DNA of 64,000 nt. Source: Shimia biformata (GTDB lineage Bacteria; Pseudomonadota; Alphaproteobacteria; Rhodobacterales; Rhodobacteraceae). Position numbers and translations under genes: made by a program. The first letter of the stretch is position 1, and the number at the start of each line of letters is the position of its first letter. Location of the stretch: the NCBI RefSeq assembly GCF_016888515.1, contig NZ_JAFEJK010000001.1, positions 2,575,475 to 2,639,474 on the forward strand, given 5' to 3'. The notes below the pieces were generated by a model that made no database searches, was not told the DNA's origin, and saw only the letters and a list, made by a program, of their open reading frames with translations. Of this stretch, positions 34,953-42,880 are shown piece by piece.

Positions 34953-35013
34953 CATCGGAGAGAGTGTCGAATCAAGCTCTTTTCAAGGTGCAACGGAAGA
35001 GGAGGACCTCCAC

Positions 35014-35775
35014 ATGCGAGGGTTGAGTGGAAAACGGGTCGTCGTGACCGGCGGTGGGAGCGGCATTGGCCGAGCGGTTTGCGAACGGTTCGGCGCGGAG
35101 GGTGCCGAAGTCGCCGTTTTCGATCTGAACAAAGCCGGAGCGGATGAAACCGCCAAACTAATCACTGAATCCGGCGGAAAAGCGACTGCATTTCAGGCGG
35201 ATATCACCGATCGCGCACAGGTCGACAAGGCCGTCGCCGAGTTCGAATCCGGCGGACCGATTGATGTGCTGGTGAACAACGCGGGCTGGGACGTGATCAA
35301 ACCGTTCCTCGACACCGATCCCGACCTTTGGAAAAAGGTCATCGACATAAATCTTTACGGTCCGCTGAATATGCATCACGCGGTGCTTCCGGGCATGGTC
35401 AAGAACGGCGGCGGCCGTGTGGTCAACATCGCGTCCGACGCCGGACGCGTCGGATCATCCGGCGAAGCCGTGTATTCGGCCTGCAAGGGTGGCATCATCT
35501 CGTTCACCAAAACCGTAGCGCGCGAACTGGCGCGTAAAGGTATTCAATTGAATGCGGTCGCCCCCGGCCCGACCGATACGCCGCTGTTCGCTCAGGTTGC
35601 CGAGGGCGAGGCCGGTCAAAAGATCGCCGAAGGTCTCAAGCGGGCGATTCCGATGAAGCGTCTTGCGCAGCCGACGGATTACCCTGGCATCATCTGCTTC
35701 CTGTCGTCGGACGACGCAGGGTTCATTACCGGCCAGGTGATTTCGGTTTCGGGCGGCCTGTCCATGCACGGTTAA
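35014..35775 (+). CDS. SDR dehydrogenase (BadH / 2-hydroxycyclohexanecarboxyl-CoA dehydrogenase-like)
   Basis: A 253-aa SDR with VTGGGSGIGRAVCERFG, LVNNAGWDVIKPF, a catalytic Ser in NIASDAGRVGSS and YSACKGGIISFTK (YxxxK present), ending ITGQVISVSGGLSMHG. The NNAGWD..KPF and GPTDTPLF pattern resembles BadH of cyclohexanecarboxylate degradation and related 3-hydroxyacyl-CoA dehydrogenases. ATG 35014 follows GGAGGACC. It is a single gene transcribed away from the tandem tetR and closed by a strong hairpin. Confidence 0.87.
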   Translation: MRGLSGKRVVVTGGGSGIGRAVCERFGAEGAEVAVFDLNKAGADETAKLITESGGKATAFQADITDRAQVDKAVAEFESGGPIDVLVNNAGWDVIKPFLDTDPDLWKKVIDINLYGPLNMHHAVLPGMVKNGGGRVVNIASDAGRVGSSGEAVYSACKGGIISFTKTVARELARKGIQLNAVAPGPTDTPLFAQVAEGEAGQKIAEGLKRAIPMKRLAQPTDYPGIICFLSSDDAGFITGQVISVSGGLSMHG

Positions 35776-35781
35776 AACGCT

Positions 35782-35813
35782 GGCAGCAGCGCCGGACTCA
35801 AGGCGCTGCTGCC
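35782..35813 (+). terminator. 12-bp GC-rich hairpin after SDR
   Basis: GGCAGCAGCGCC pairs perfectly with GGCGCTGCTGCC around an 8-nt loop, six bases after the SDR stop. There is no T-run follows, so it may be a factor-assisted terminator or RNA-stability element. Confidence 0.65.
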
Positions 35814-35888
35814 ATACCGTGCCAAGAGTTACCTCCCCGACTGGCCGCGCCTTATATGCGGCCCTTTTTCATTCTAGAAAGGTTGCGA

Positions 35889-37826
35889 ATGTTTCAGCCA
35901 GGCTCTGACATCCAGCGGACAAGCACGCTGACCGCATTTCTGAGGGGCTGCGGCATTGACAGTTACGAGGAACTCGTCCGCCGTTCGAATGAAGACCCAG
36001 ACTGGTTCTTGGGGCAGATCATTGACCATGCCGGGATACGGTTCGCGCGGCCCTACAGCCGGTTGCGAGATATCTCCGAAGGGCCCGAATCGATCCGGTG
36101 GGCCGTCGGGAGTACTTTGAATCTGACGGAAACCTGTCTTGACGCCCGAATTGCCGATGGCTTGGGCGACAAGGTCGCAATCGACTGGGTCGGCGAAGAC
36201 GGAAGCCGCCGCCGCTGGACCTATTCCGACCTTACCGCCGAAGCCTCCCGCGTCGCCTCGGCCCTTGCCACGCGCGGTGTAAGGCCCGGTCAGGCGGTGG
36301 GCATCTATATGCCGATGATCCCCGAAATCGAGGCCGCGCTTCTGGGTATTGCCCGGCTGGGCGCGGTTGCGGTGCCGCTGTTTTCCGGTTTTGCGCCCCA
36401 TGCCATCGTATCGCGCCTGAACGACGCGGATGCCGTGGCGGTGTTGACGGCGGATGCCACACCCCGGCGAGGCAAGCCGGTCTGGATGGAAGCGACCCTT
36501 GCCCAAGCTTTGACCGACGTACCATCGGTTCATACCGTGATCAGCCTGCGACGGTTCGGCGATGCGGTGGCCGATCCGGCCCGCGATCTGGACTGGACCG
36601 AAACAGTGGGCCGCGCCAGTCCGGAGTTTGCCGCCGTTCCCGTCAGTGCCGATGACACCTTTCTCATCGCCTATACATCGGGCACCACCGGGCGGCCCAA
36701 GGGTGTCGTGCATACCCATTTGGGCGTGCAGGCCAAGGCCACGGCCGATTTCCTGCTTTGCCTCGACATGAAACGGGATGACCGGCACCTCTGGATGACC
36801 GACATGGGGTGGGTCATGGGACCGCTCACCCTTTTATCGGTGCTCTTGTCCGGTTCGACTCTGGTGCTGGCCGAGGGCGCACCATCAATGCCCGGCGATC
36901 CCTTCAGGCTGCTGCGTCTTGCGTCCGAGATGGAGGTCACGCATCTCGGCGTGGCCCCGACCCTGGTACGGCAGTTCATGACGCAGGATACTGAATCTTT
37001 GTCGGGCTACGACTTGTCGTCCCTGCGCATCGTCGCCTCGACCGGCGAGCCCTGGACCGAGGATGCCTGGCTCTGGCAGCTCGATCATATCTGTCGCCGC
37101 CGCGCCGTGCCGCTGAACATCTCGGGCGGGACCGAGCTTTTTGGCGCGATCCTGACCTCGACCGTGCTGCACGAGCTCAAGCCCGGCGGATTTTCGGCCC
37201 AGGCCCTGGGTGTCGGGGCCAAGGTTCTGCGCCAGGACGGCAGCGAAGCCGCACCGGGCGAGGTCGGCGAACTGGTCGTGACCCAGCCGCCTCTGGGTCT
37301 GACCCCGGCCATCAGGGGGGACCGCGATCGCTACCTTGACACCTACTGGTCCACCTTCCCCGGCCTCTGGCGGCACGGCGACTGGGTGCGCTGCGATCCG
37401 GACGGGACATGGTATATCCTGGGCCGGTCGGACGACACGCTGAACATCGCCGGCAAACGCATCGGCCCGCCCGAGATCGAGGCGGCCCTGACCGAAACCG
37501 GAGAGGTGGTGGACGCCGCGGCCATCGCGGCACCTGATGACATCAAGGGCGTGGCTGTCGTCTGCGTCTGCGTGGCGGCACCAAATGTGTCGCCGGACGC
37601 GGAGCTCGTGAACCGGCTCAAGGATCGTGTCGGGGAGATCGTCTCGAAACCCTTCCGCCCGCGCGAGATCCACTTTGTCGAAGCGCTGCCCAAGACCCGC
37701 AGCATGAAAACCATGCGCCGTGTCGTGCGCGCCGCCTTTCTCGGTGAAGATCCAGGCGATCTGTCGTCGATCAGCAACCCGGAAACCATTCAGCCCATCG
37801 CAGACCTGCAAAAGGAAAAGTCATGA
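35889..37826 (+). CDS. Acetyl-/acetoacetyl-CoA-synthetase-like acyl-CoA ligase
   Basis: A 645-aa adenylate-forming enzyme of the ACS family. An N-terminal ACS cap is followed by WTYSDLTAEASRVASAL, P-loop AYTSGTTGRPKGVVH, TDMGWVMGP, YILGRSDDTLNIAGKRIGP, and the C-terminal catalytic Lys in LPKTRSMKTMRRVVR. Classical ACS reads PKTRSGK; here Met replaces Gly next to the acylatable Lys. ATG 35889 follows GAAAGG. It activates an organic acid to its CoA ester; chain specificity unknown. It is first gene of a four-gene operon. Confidence 0.88.
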   Translation: MFQPGSDIQRTSTLTAFLRGCGIDSYEELVRRSNEDPDWFLGQIIDHAGIRFARPYSRLRDISEGPESIRWAVGSTLNLTETCLDARIADGLGDKVAIDWVGEDGSRRRWTYSDLTAEASRVASALATRGVRPGQAVGIYMPMIPEIEAALLGIARLGAVAVPLFSGFAPHAIVSRLNDADAVAVLTADATPRRGKPVWMEATLAQALTDVPSVHTVISLRRFGDAVADPARDLDWTETVGRASPEFAAVPVSADDTFLIAYTSGTTGRPKGVVHTHLGVQAKATADFLLCLDMKRDDRHLWMTDMGWVMGPLTLLSVLLSGSTLVLAEGAPSMPGDPFRLLRLASEMEVTHLGVAPTLVRQFMTQDTESLSGYDLSSLRIVASTGEPWTEDAWLWQLDHICRRRAVPLNISGGTELFGAILTSTVLHELKPGGFSAQALGVGAKVLRQDGSEAAPGEVGELVVTQPPLGLTPAIRGDRDRYLDTYWSTFPGLWRHGDWVRCDPDGTWYILGRSDDTLNIAGKRIGPPEIEAALTETGEVVDAAAIAAPDDIKGVAVVCVCVAAPNVSPDAELVNRLKDRVGEIVSKPFRPREIHFVEALPKTRSMKTMRRVVRAAFLGEDPGDLSSISNPETIQPIADLQKEKS

Positions 37827-38677
37827 TCACTGTTTTCGGAGCCACGGGCACGACTGGTGCGCCCCTCGTCGACACGCTTCTGGCAAAAGGCGCGACCGTG
37901 CGCGCTGTCACCAGCGACCTCTCAAAGTTAGACGCGCTAAAGGCCAAAGGATGCGAGGCGGTCGTCGCGGATTTCACGGACCCTGCCGCGCTGGCGCGGG
38001 CCTGTGACGGGGCAGAAAAGATATACCTGGTCACGCCTGCCCATCTGAACATGCGCCAGTGGAAGGCGAACGTGATCGAGGCGGCCAAGGCCGCGGGCGT
38101 GCGCCATATCGTTGTGGCCACGGGGCTTGGCGCGTCGCCCAAGGCGGGGCTGACCTTTGGAAAGTGGCATTCCGAAACCCAGGAGCTGCTGAAGCAAAGC
38201 GGCCTTGACTGGACCTTTGTCCAGCCGACCTATTTCATGCAGAACCTGCTGTGGCAGGCCGGTAACATTGCAAAGGACGCCGTGTACTATGACGATCTGG
38301 GCGGCCCCGTGGCCTGGATCGACGCCCGCGACATCGCGGATGTCGCCGCCGAGGCGCTGACCGCTCCGGGTTACGAAGGCAAGGCTCTTGGTCTGACCGG
38401 GCCCGAAGCTCTTACCGGAGAAGATATCGCCGCCCTCCTGTCCAGGGTGACCGGGCGCACTGTCTCCTGCGCACCCCTGCCGGCCGAAAATGCCATGGCG
38501 GGCATGGTGGCTGGCGGAATGCAGGACGAGGTCGCCAGAGCCATGGTCGAATTGGCTTCCATCGCGCCCAAGGGCTACCTTGCCGGCATCGAGACCACGG
38601 TCAGCGATGTGATGGGACGCCCGGCGCGCCGATTTGCCGATTTCGTCGCCGAGAACCGGGATGCTTTCGTCAAGTAA
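37823..38677 (+). CDS. NmrA-like NAD(P)-binding protein
   Basis: A 284-aa atypical SDR of the NmrA/QOR2 type: MITVFGATGTTGAPLVDTLL (glycine-rich NADP loop at the N-terminus), HIVVATGLGASPKA and FVQPTYFMQN. Family members are redox sensors or quinone reductases. It overlaps the ligase stop as ATGA. Role in the operon unclear; a protective or sensing function is possible. Confidence 0.85.
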   Translation: MITVFGATGTTGAPLVDTLLAKGATVRAVTSDLSKLDALKAKGCEAVVADFTDPAALARACDGAEKIYLVTPAHLNMRQWKANVIEAAKAAGVRHIVVATGLGASPKAGLTFGKWHSETQELLKQSGLDWTFVQPTYFMQNLLWQAGNIAKDAVYYDDLGGPVAWIDARDIADVAAEALTAPGYEGKALGLTGPEALTGEDIAALLSRVTGRTVSCAPLPAENAMAGMVAGGMQDEVARAMVELASIAPKGYLAGIETTVSDVMGRPARRFADFVAENRDAFVK

Positions 38678-39386
38678 CCTGATGGCGGCGCCGCTTTATC
38701 TCGAACTGGCGCCGCCTGAGGAAGCGGCCAAACAGATCGACCATTTGTTCGTGTTCCGCGATACCGGTGTGCTGAGCGGTGGTGGACGCGGGCGGTTCGC
38801 AACCGACCTCTTTACCCTTTCGGTAACGCGCGACGACAGCGGCGGCGGGCGCGTATCGCTGGCAGAACCGCGCCCCTATTTTTCGCCCCGCCCAAGGCCA
38901 TTCCAGGGTGTCGTGGCCGGGCTGCGACTGTCGTCACGACCGCAGCGATTTCCCGACTCCAAAGGGCTGGACATGCTGGCCTCAGAACTGGCCCGGGTTC
39001 AGACCGGGGACGATGACCTGCCTGCGCTCATCGCGGTGCTTGACGGCCTTGCGAGAGACCTGCGCTTTGCCGCACCACCCGGAGCTTACAGCGACCGGAC
39101 CAAACGTCGAAAGGTGCGGGCGGAAACCGGCGTGTCGCGGCGGCGGCTTGCGACCTTGCGACGCTTTCGCCGGGCTCTCGGGCAGCTTGCGTCAAAGACC
39201 CTGCCGCTGAGCGATCTGGCGCTGGACGCCGGATATTACGATCAATCTCACTTGTCCGCCGCTTGCCGGATCTTCGCCGGCAAACCGCCCGGCGCGTTGC
39301 GCGCTCTGTCTATTCCGCGTCGTTTTGACCTTTCGCTACAAGATACGCGCCTCAAAGACCGCCTAAGATTGGTCATTGACGAATGA
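38661..39386 (+). CDS. AraC-family regulator
   Basis: A 241-aa regulator with a divergent N-terminal domain (LYLELAPPEEAAKQIDHLFVFRD) and a C-terminal AraC domain containing VSRRRLATLRRFRRALGQLASKTLPLSDLALDAGYYDQSHLSAACRIFAGKPPGALR. It overlaps or abuts the NmrA-like gene: ATG 38661 overlaps its end by 17 bases, while ATG 38682 would begin five bases after its stop. No strong ribosome site favours either. It probably controls its own operon. Confidence 0.85.
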   Translation: MLSSSNLMAAPLYLELAPPEEAAKQIDHLFVFRDTGVLSGGGRGRFATDLFTLSVTRDDSGGGRVSLAEPRPYFSPRPRPFQGVVAGLRLSSRPQRFPDSKGLDMLASELARVQTGDDDLPALIAVLDGLARDLRFAAPPGAYSDRTKRRKVRAETGVSRRRLATLRRFRRALGQLASKTLPLSDLALDAGYYDQSHLSAACRIFAGKPPGALRALSIPRRFDLSLQDTRLKDRLRLVIDE

Positions 39387-39407
39387 AATCGAAGAGGAAG
39401 ACCCGCC

Positions 39408-39863
39408 ATGACACAATTCAAACCGAAAAACCCCGACTATGACGCACGCGTGCGCAACAGTTTCGATCGCCAGAAGGTGATGAACACGTTGGGGATCAGC
39501 ATTGCCGAGTTGTTACCCGGCCGCATCGTTCTGGAAATGGCACATCAGGTTGCACTGACCCAGCAGCATGGGTTTTTGCATGCCGGAATCGTGTCGACAG
39601 CGCTGGACAGCGCCTGCGGATACGCGGCCTTTTCGCTGATGCCAGCGGACGCGGCAGTGTTGACGGCCGAATTCAAGATCAACCTACTCAACCCGGCGGA
39701 CGGCGAACGGTTTCGCTTCGTCGCTGACGTGGTGAAACCAGGCAGGACGCTGACCATATGCGAGGCGCGTGCCTATGCCGTGAAGGGCCAGGATGAAAAG
39801 CTCGTCGCAACGATGACCGGAACGCTCATGGCGCTGATCGGGCGGGCGGGGGTCGCGGACTGA
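39408..39863 (+). CDS. PaaI-type hotdog thioesterase
   Basis: A 151-aa hotdog protein: QQHGFLHAGIVSTALDSACGYAAF (active-site helix with Asp) and LTAEFKINLLNPADGERFRF. It is the third PaaI-like thioesterase in the window. ATG 39408 follows GAAGAGGAAG. It is last gene of the ligase operon, followed by a hairpin. Confidence 0.87.
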   Translation: MTQFKPKNPDYDARVRNSFDRQKVMNTLGISIAELLPGRIVLEMAHQVALTQQHGFLHAGIVSTALDSACGYAAFSLMPADAAVLTAEFKINLLNPADGERFRFVADVVKPGRTLTICEARAYAVKGQDEKLVATMTGTLMALIGRAGVAD

Positions 39864-39869
39864 GCGCAA

Positions 39870-39903
39870 CCCGGCCGCAGCACATCCGATCCGGGCGGCC
39901 GGG
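39870..39903 (+). terminator. Hairpin after thioesterase
   Basis: CCCGGCCGC/GCGGCCGGG, a 9-bp perfect stem with a 16-nt loop, begins just after the thioesterase stop. No T-run, so moderate support only. Confidence 0.45.
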
Positions 39904-39924
39904 CCGATTATTCAGACAGCTGGA

Positions 39925-40029
39925 TCAGCTGTTCCAGCGGCTCGCGACCTCGGCCAACCGTTTCCCGTAGGCGCGCGCGGTATCCAGATCGCCGCCAGCA
40001 GGTTCAGACCTGTCAAGCGGTAATGTTAG
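39925..40029 (-). pseudogene. Possible 3' remnant of an NAD(P)H:quinone oxidoreductase gene
   Basis: An open stretch ending SEPAGGDLDTARAYGKRLAEVASRWNS-stop. The pattern DLDTARAYGKRLAEVA resembles the C-terminal helix of flavodoxin-fold NAD(P)H-dependent oxidoreductases. Nothing upstream continues the domain, so it appears to be a cut-off gene end. Weak evidence. Confidence 0.25.
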
Positions 40030-40159
40030 CTTTTAGCAGTGCGGTCGCCGATTGTCCGTCGTCAGGGTTTTTCGGAGAGCTGAGACTGTATCGTAACGGA
40101 GGATCTGGTTCGGTTTCTGTTCAAGTTTATGCGGCAGCGGCCTGATGCTGCAACCGTAA

Positions 40160-40669
40160 TTGGAACGGATGGACGCCCACGGTGCCGATGGGCTGCCGTC
40201 ACGCCGGAGTTTCCAGTCAGGGCTGAGCTGGCGCACCATTCTGGCCAAGCGCGAGAACTTTCGTGCTGCCTTCGCCGGGTTCGACTTTCGGGGAGTTGCG
40301 AACTTTGACGACAACGACATTGAGCGCCTACTTGCCGATGAAGGAATTGTTCGCTATCGAGGCAAGATCGAAGCCGTGATCAACAACGCTCGCCGTACTT
40401 TCGAGGTCGTCCAAGAGGAAGGCTCCTTCGCCGCATTCATCTGGCTATATGAACCTGCCAAGGACGACGCACTGCCACAAATGCGGTCCAAATCAACAGC
40501 GTCCGAGACCCTTTCCAAAGACCTACGAAAGCTTGGCTTCAAATTCGTGGGACCGACCACCGTATATGCATTCATGCCGGCCATGGGATGTATCAACGAT
40601 CACGCAGAAGTCTGTTGGATGCGAAAGGACGTCGAAACAGCCCGAAATACCCTTCGCACACCGACATAG
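40160..40669 (+). pseudogene. tag: 5'-truncated DNA-3-methyladenine glycosylase I (tag)
   Basis: From about 40214 the frame reads QSGLSWRTILAKRENFRAAF...GIVRYRGKIEAVINNARRT...FVGPTTVYAFMPAMGCINDHAEVCW, clearly Tag-like, including the C-terminal His/Cys zinc ligands. The usual N-terminal 35-40 residues, including the first zinc Cys and His and the HDEEWG block, are missing; unrelated residues (MERMDAHGADGLPSRRSF) replace them. It is therefore probably inactive. It is flanked by repeats resembling insertion-sequence ends, suggesting truncation by a lost mobile element. Confidence 0.75.
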
Positions 40670-40678
40670 GCAACTGTC

Positions 40679-40721
40679 GGCCAATTAACGTGAAAAAAAT
40701 CAAGGCCACTTAGCGTGGAAA
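40679..40721. repeat. Two imperfect direct repeats resembling IS21-type terminal repeats
   Basis: GGCCAATTAACGTGAAAA (40679-40696) and GGCCACTTAGCGTGGAAA (40704-40721) match at 15 of 18 positions with a 25-base period. Multiple short repeats of this kind are typical of IS21-family ends, but no transposase is present. Confidence 0.45.
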
Positions 40722-40756
40722 GTCACAGACAGGTTTCGCGTCAGTCGACCGAGACT

Positions 40757-41185
40757 TCAGAGCCTTGAGAGTAGCGTGGCCAATTGAGCGGCGTCTTTGG
40801 GTTTCAGCTTTGCGCCGATCCTTTCCGACAGAACCCGTTCATAGATCGGCCACATCGCCCTCCTGACAGATTTACCCTTTTCAGAGATAGAAATGTTTTG
40901 ACCTCGCCCATCTTCCGAGCAGTCCCGTCGGTCCACCAGCCCTGCTTTCACCATGCGGTCCAGCAACCGCGATGTACCGTATTGGGGTAACAATATCCGG
41001 TCTTTGAGTTCGAATGGACGGAGTCCGTCCGGGCCTGCCTTCTCGAGTTCGAGAAGCGCGTCATACCATGCAAGTGGCGGGTATCCTGCCGATTTCAGAG
41101 ACGATTCGACAGCCTCAAGCAAAACGCGGCTTTTAGTCATGAGGGCTGTCCAGGCGGCCTCAGTAGCATGGTCAATCTCGTTCAT
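40757..41185 (-). CDS. MarR-family regulator
   Basis: A 142-aa winged-helix regulator: YDALLELEKAGPDGLRPFELKDRILLPQYGTSRLLDRMVKAGLVDRRDCSEDGRGQNISISEKGK is a complete MarR DNA-binding domain with a wing (DGRGQN). ATG 41185 is preferred (GTG 41194 possible). It is divergent from the doxX-GST operon, with two GATGCA-type palindromes in the shared 98-base region, so it very probably represses both itself and that operon in response to an electrophile or phenolic ligand. Confidence 0.9.
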   Translation of the reverse strand: MNEIDHATEAAWTALMTKSRVLLEAVESSLKSAGYPPLAWYDALLELEKAGPDGLRPFELKDRILLPQYGTSRLLDRMVKAGLVDRRDCSEDGRGQNISISEKGKSVRRAMWPIYERVLSERIGAKLKPKDAAQLATLLSRL

Positions 41186-41204
41186 ATCCAGCACCTATCA
41201 TGTG

Positions 41205-41218
41205 CATGCAAGTGCATC
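41205..41218. promoter_or_regulatory. MarR operator-like site 1
   Basis: CATGCAAGTGCATC is an imperfect copy of the GATGCA-NN-TGCATC palindrome at 41252. It is upstream of the doxX -35 and between marR and its promoter. Confidence 0.6.
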
Positions 41219-41222
41219 AACC

Positions 41223-41265
41223 TTGACGTCGCATGTAACGCGCTATATATAGATGCAAATGCATC
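41223..41265 (+). promoter_or_regulatory. doxX-GST promoter with overlapping MarR operator
   Basis: TTGACG (41223-41228), 17 bases, TATATA (41246-41251), immediately followed by the perfect palindrome GATGCA-AA-TGCATC (41252-41265) at the expected transcription start. This is a textbook repressor arrangement for the MarR encoded divergently. Confidence 0.72.
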
Positions 41266-41283
41266 GACATATGGGATCATATC

Positions 41284-41718
41284 ATGTCAAAATCGCACCT
41301 CACAGAATTTGGGATATTCCTGCTCCGTATAGCACTCGGTATCATGTTCCTGGCGCACAGCCTGTTTCTCAAGCTCTTCATTTTCACACTTCCCGGAACG
41401 GCGCAGTTCTTCATTTCGATCGGGCTGCCCGGCTGGTTTGCTTATATGGTATTTGCAGTCGAGGCGATTGCCGGTGCCTTTTTGGTCCTCGGCATACAGG
41501 CGCGGTGGGTCGCGTCGGCGACCGTGCCCATCCTGGCCGGAGCGACCTGGGCTCACTCCGGAAACGGCTGGATGTTCGGATACGAGAACGGCGGGTGGGA
41601 ATACCCGGCCTATCTGACGCTGCTTGCCATCGTGCAAGGGCTTCTGGGCGACGGCCGTTTCGCCCTCAGCCCTTCCTTCGCGCCCGGTAACGTGCAGATG
41701 GAGGGAGAGACAACATGA
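41284..41718 (+). CDS. DoxX-family membrane protein
   Basis: A 144-aa inner-membrane protein with four hydrophobic helices: FGIFLLRIALGIMFLAHSLFL, WFAYMVFAVEAIAGAFLVLG, ATVPILAGATWA and YLTLLAIVQGLLG. DoxX proteins are often linked to thiol or electrophile stress. Its end overlaps the GST gene as ATGA. Confidence 0.88.
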   Translation: MSKSHLTEFGIFLLRIALGIMFLAHSLFLKLFIFTLPGTAQFFISIGLPGWFAYMVFAVEAIAGAFLVLGIQARWVASATVPILAGATWAHSGNGWMFGYENGGWEYPAYLTLLAIVQGLLGDGRFALSPSFAPGNVQMEGETT

Positions 41719-42419
41719 GCCTCCACCTCATTAGCCATGCGGCCTGCCCATATGTGCAGCGCGCGGCGATCTCGCTCACTGAGAAAGGTGTCACGTTCGA
41801 GAGAACTGACATCGATCTTTCGAACAAGCCCGACTGGTTTCTTGCCATATCTCCGCTGGGCAAGACGCCTGTCCTGGTTGTGGACGGGACGCCGATTTTC
41901 GAATCTGCGGTTATCCTCGAATATCTTGAGGATACACAACCCCACGCGCTTCATCCGCACGACGCTCTTGATCGCGCCCGCCACCGTGCCTGGATTGAAT
42001 TTGGATCTGCTGTCTTGAACGACATTGCGGGGTTCTACTCGGCGCCGAACGAGAAAGCGTTGGAAGAAAAAGTGGCGGCGCTCCGCGCAAAGTTCCTTCG
42101 GCTGGACGCGGAGCTTGGGGAGGGACCATGGTTCGATGGCCACCGGTTCAGCCTCGTCGATGTCGTATTCGGCCCGGTCTTCCGCTATTTCGACGTTTTT
42201 GACACCATCGGAGAGTTTGGCGTCTTCACAGGGCTTGCCCGTGTAAGGGCCTGGCGACATGAACTGGAGCGTCGGGTTTCTGTGAAGAATGCCGTCAGTG
42301 AAGATTACCCGACCCTTCTGCGTGACTTCATCAGACGGCGCAATTCTTACCTGTCCCAGATCATGCAGACAGGAGGGCCGAAGAAGACAGTTACACAGGT
42401 GCGATCGGCTGACCGCTGA
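41715..42419 (+). CDS. Glutathione S-transferase family protein
   Basis: A 234-aa GST with a thioredoxin-like N-terminal domain (SHAACPYVQRAAISLTEKGV, then PLGKTPVLVVDGTPIFESAVILEYLED) and an all-helical C-terminal domain. The CPYVQ motif suggests an omega/Cys-type enzyme. It is co-transcribed with doxX under a MarR-type operator, which fits detoxification of electrophiles. Confidence 0.88.
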   Translation: MSLHLISHAACPYVQRAAISLTEKGVTFERTDIDLSNKPDWFLAISPLGKTPVLVVDGTPIFESAVILEYLEDTQPHALHPHDALDRARHRAWIEFGSAVLNDIAGFYSAPNEKALEEKVAALRAKFLRLDAELGEGPWFDGHRFSLVDVVFGPVFRYFDVFDTIGEFGVFTGLARVRAWRHELERRVSVKNAVSEDYPTLLRDFIRRRNSYLSQIMQTGGPKKTVTQVRSADR

Positions 42420-42880
42420 TCACTTGATATCGTTTTGTCGGGCCGCAGTACAGAACCGGACGTTTGAGGTCGCTTGGCGAATGTCCGCTTTGTCCCGCAC
42501 ATCGGATAGTCGCCGACTTTCCCTTGAAGGCCCGCAGCAGCCCCAACCGGCAATTGCCGGCAGTCCATGCCCGTCCGTGCGATGCGCAGGGTTACTGCTG
42601 CCCCCACAGCGAAACCGGGAACAAACCACCGATCGCATTGATGAATGGCTCAGGGATCTACGAATCCTCCTGAGCTCAAACACCCGGAAAACCCTAGCCG
42701 TGTAGTCCGACAGAGGGCTGCGCATCAATCGCGGGTCAATCTATCCCAGATGGTGGATCACTTTCAGGGGGTTACTCCAAAGGGCGGGGATAAGAAGCTC
42801 GTGGCAACGAGGATAAGAACGCTTTTATCGCTATTGGGGCGAACTGGCGTGGCTGGCTGACGATCGGGTCAGAGCGAAAA
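42420..42880. other. 461-base region without a recognisable gene
   Basis: Short open frames exist on both strands but none shows codon bias, a ribosome site or a known motif. The segment near 42750-42775 (GGTGGATCACTTTCAGG) resembles repeats at ends of IS21-like elements. Best read as decayed sequence between two operons. Confidence 0.5.

Noticed and set aside
42289-42705. A possible gene downstream of the GST
   Set aside because: The frame begins inside the GST gene, has biased composition (Ser/Arg/Pro) and no ribosome site or motif, and looks like degenerate intergenic sequence.
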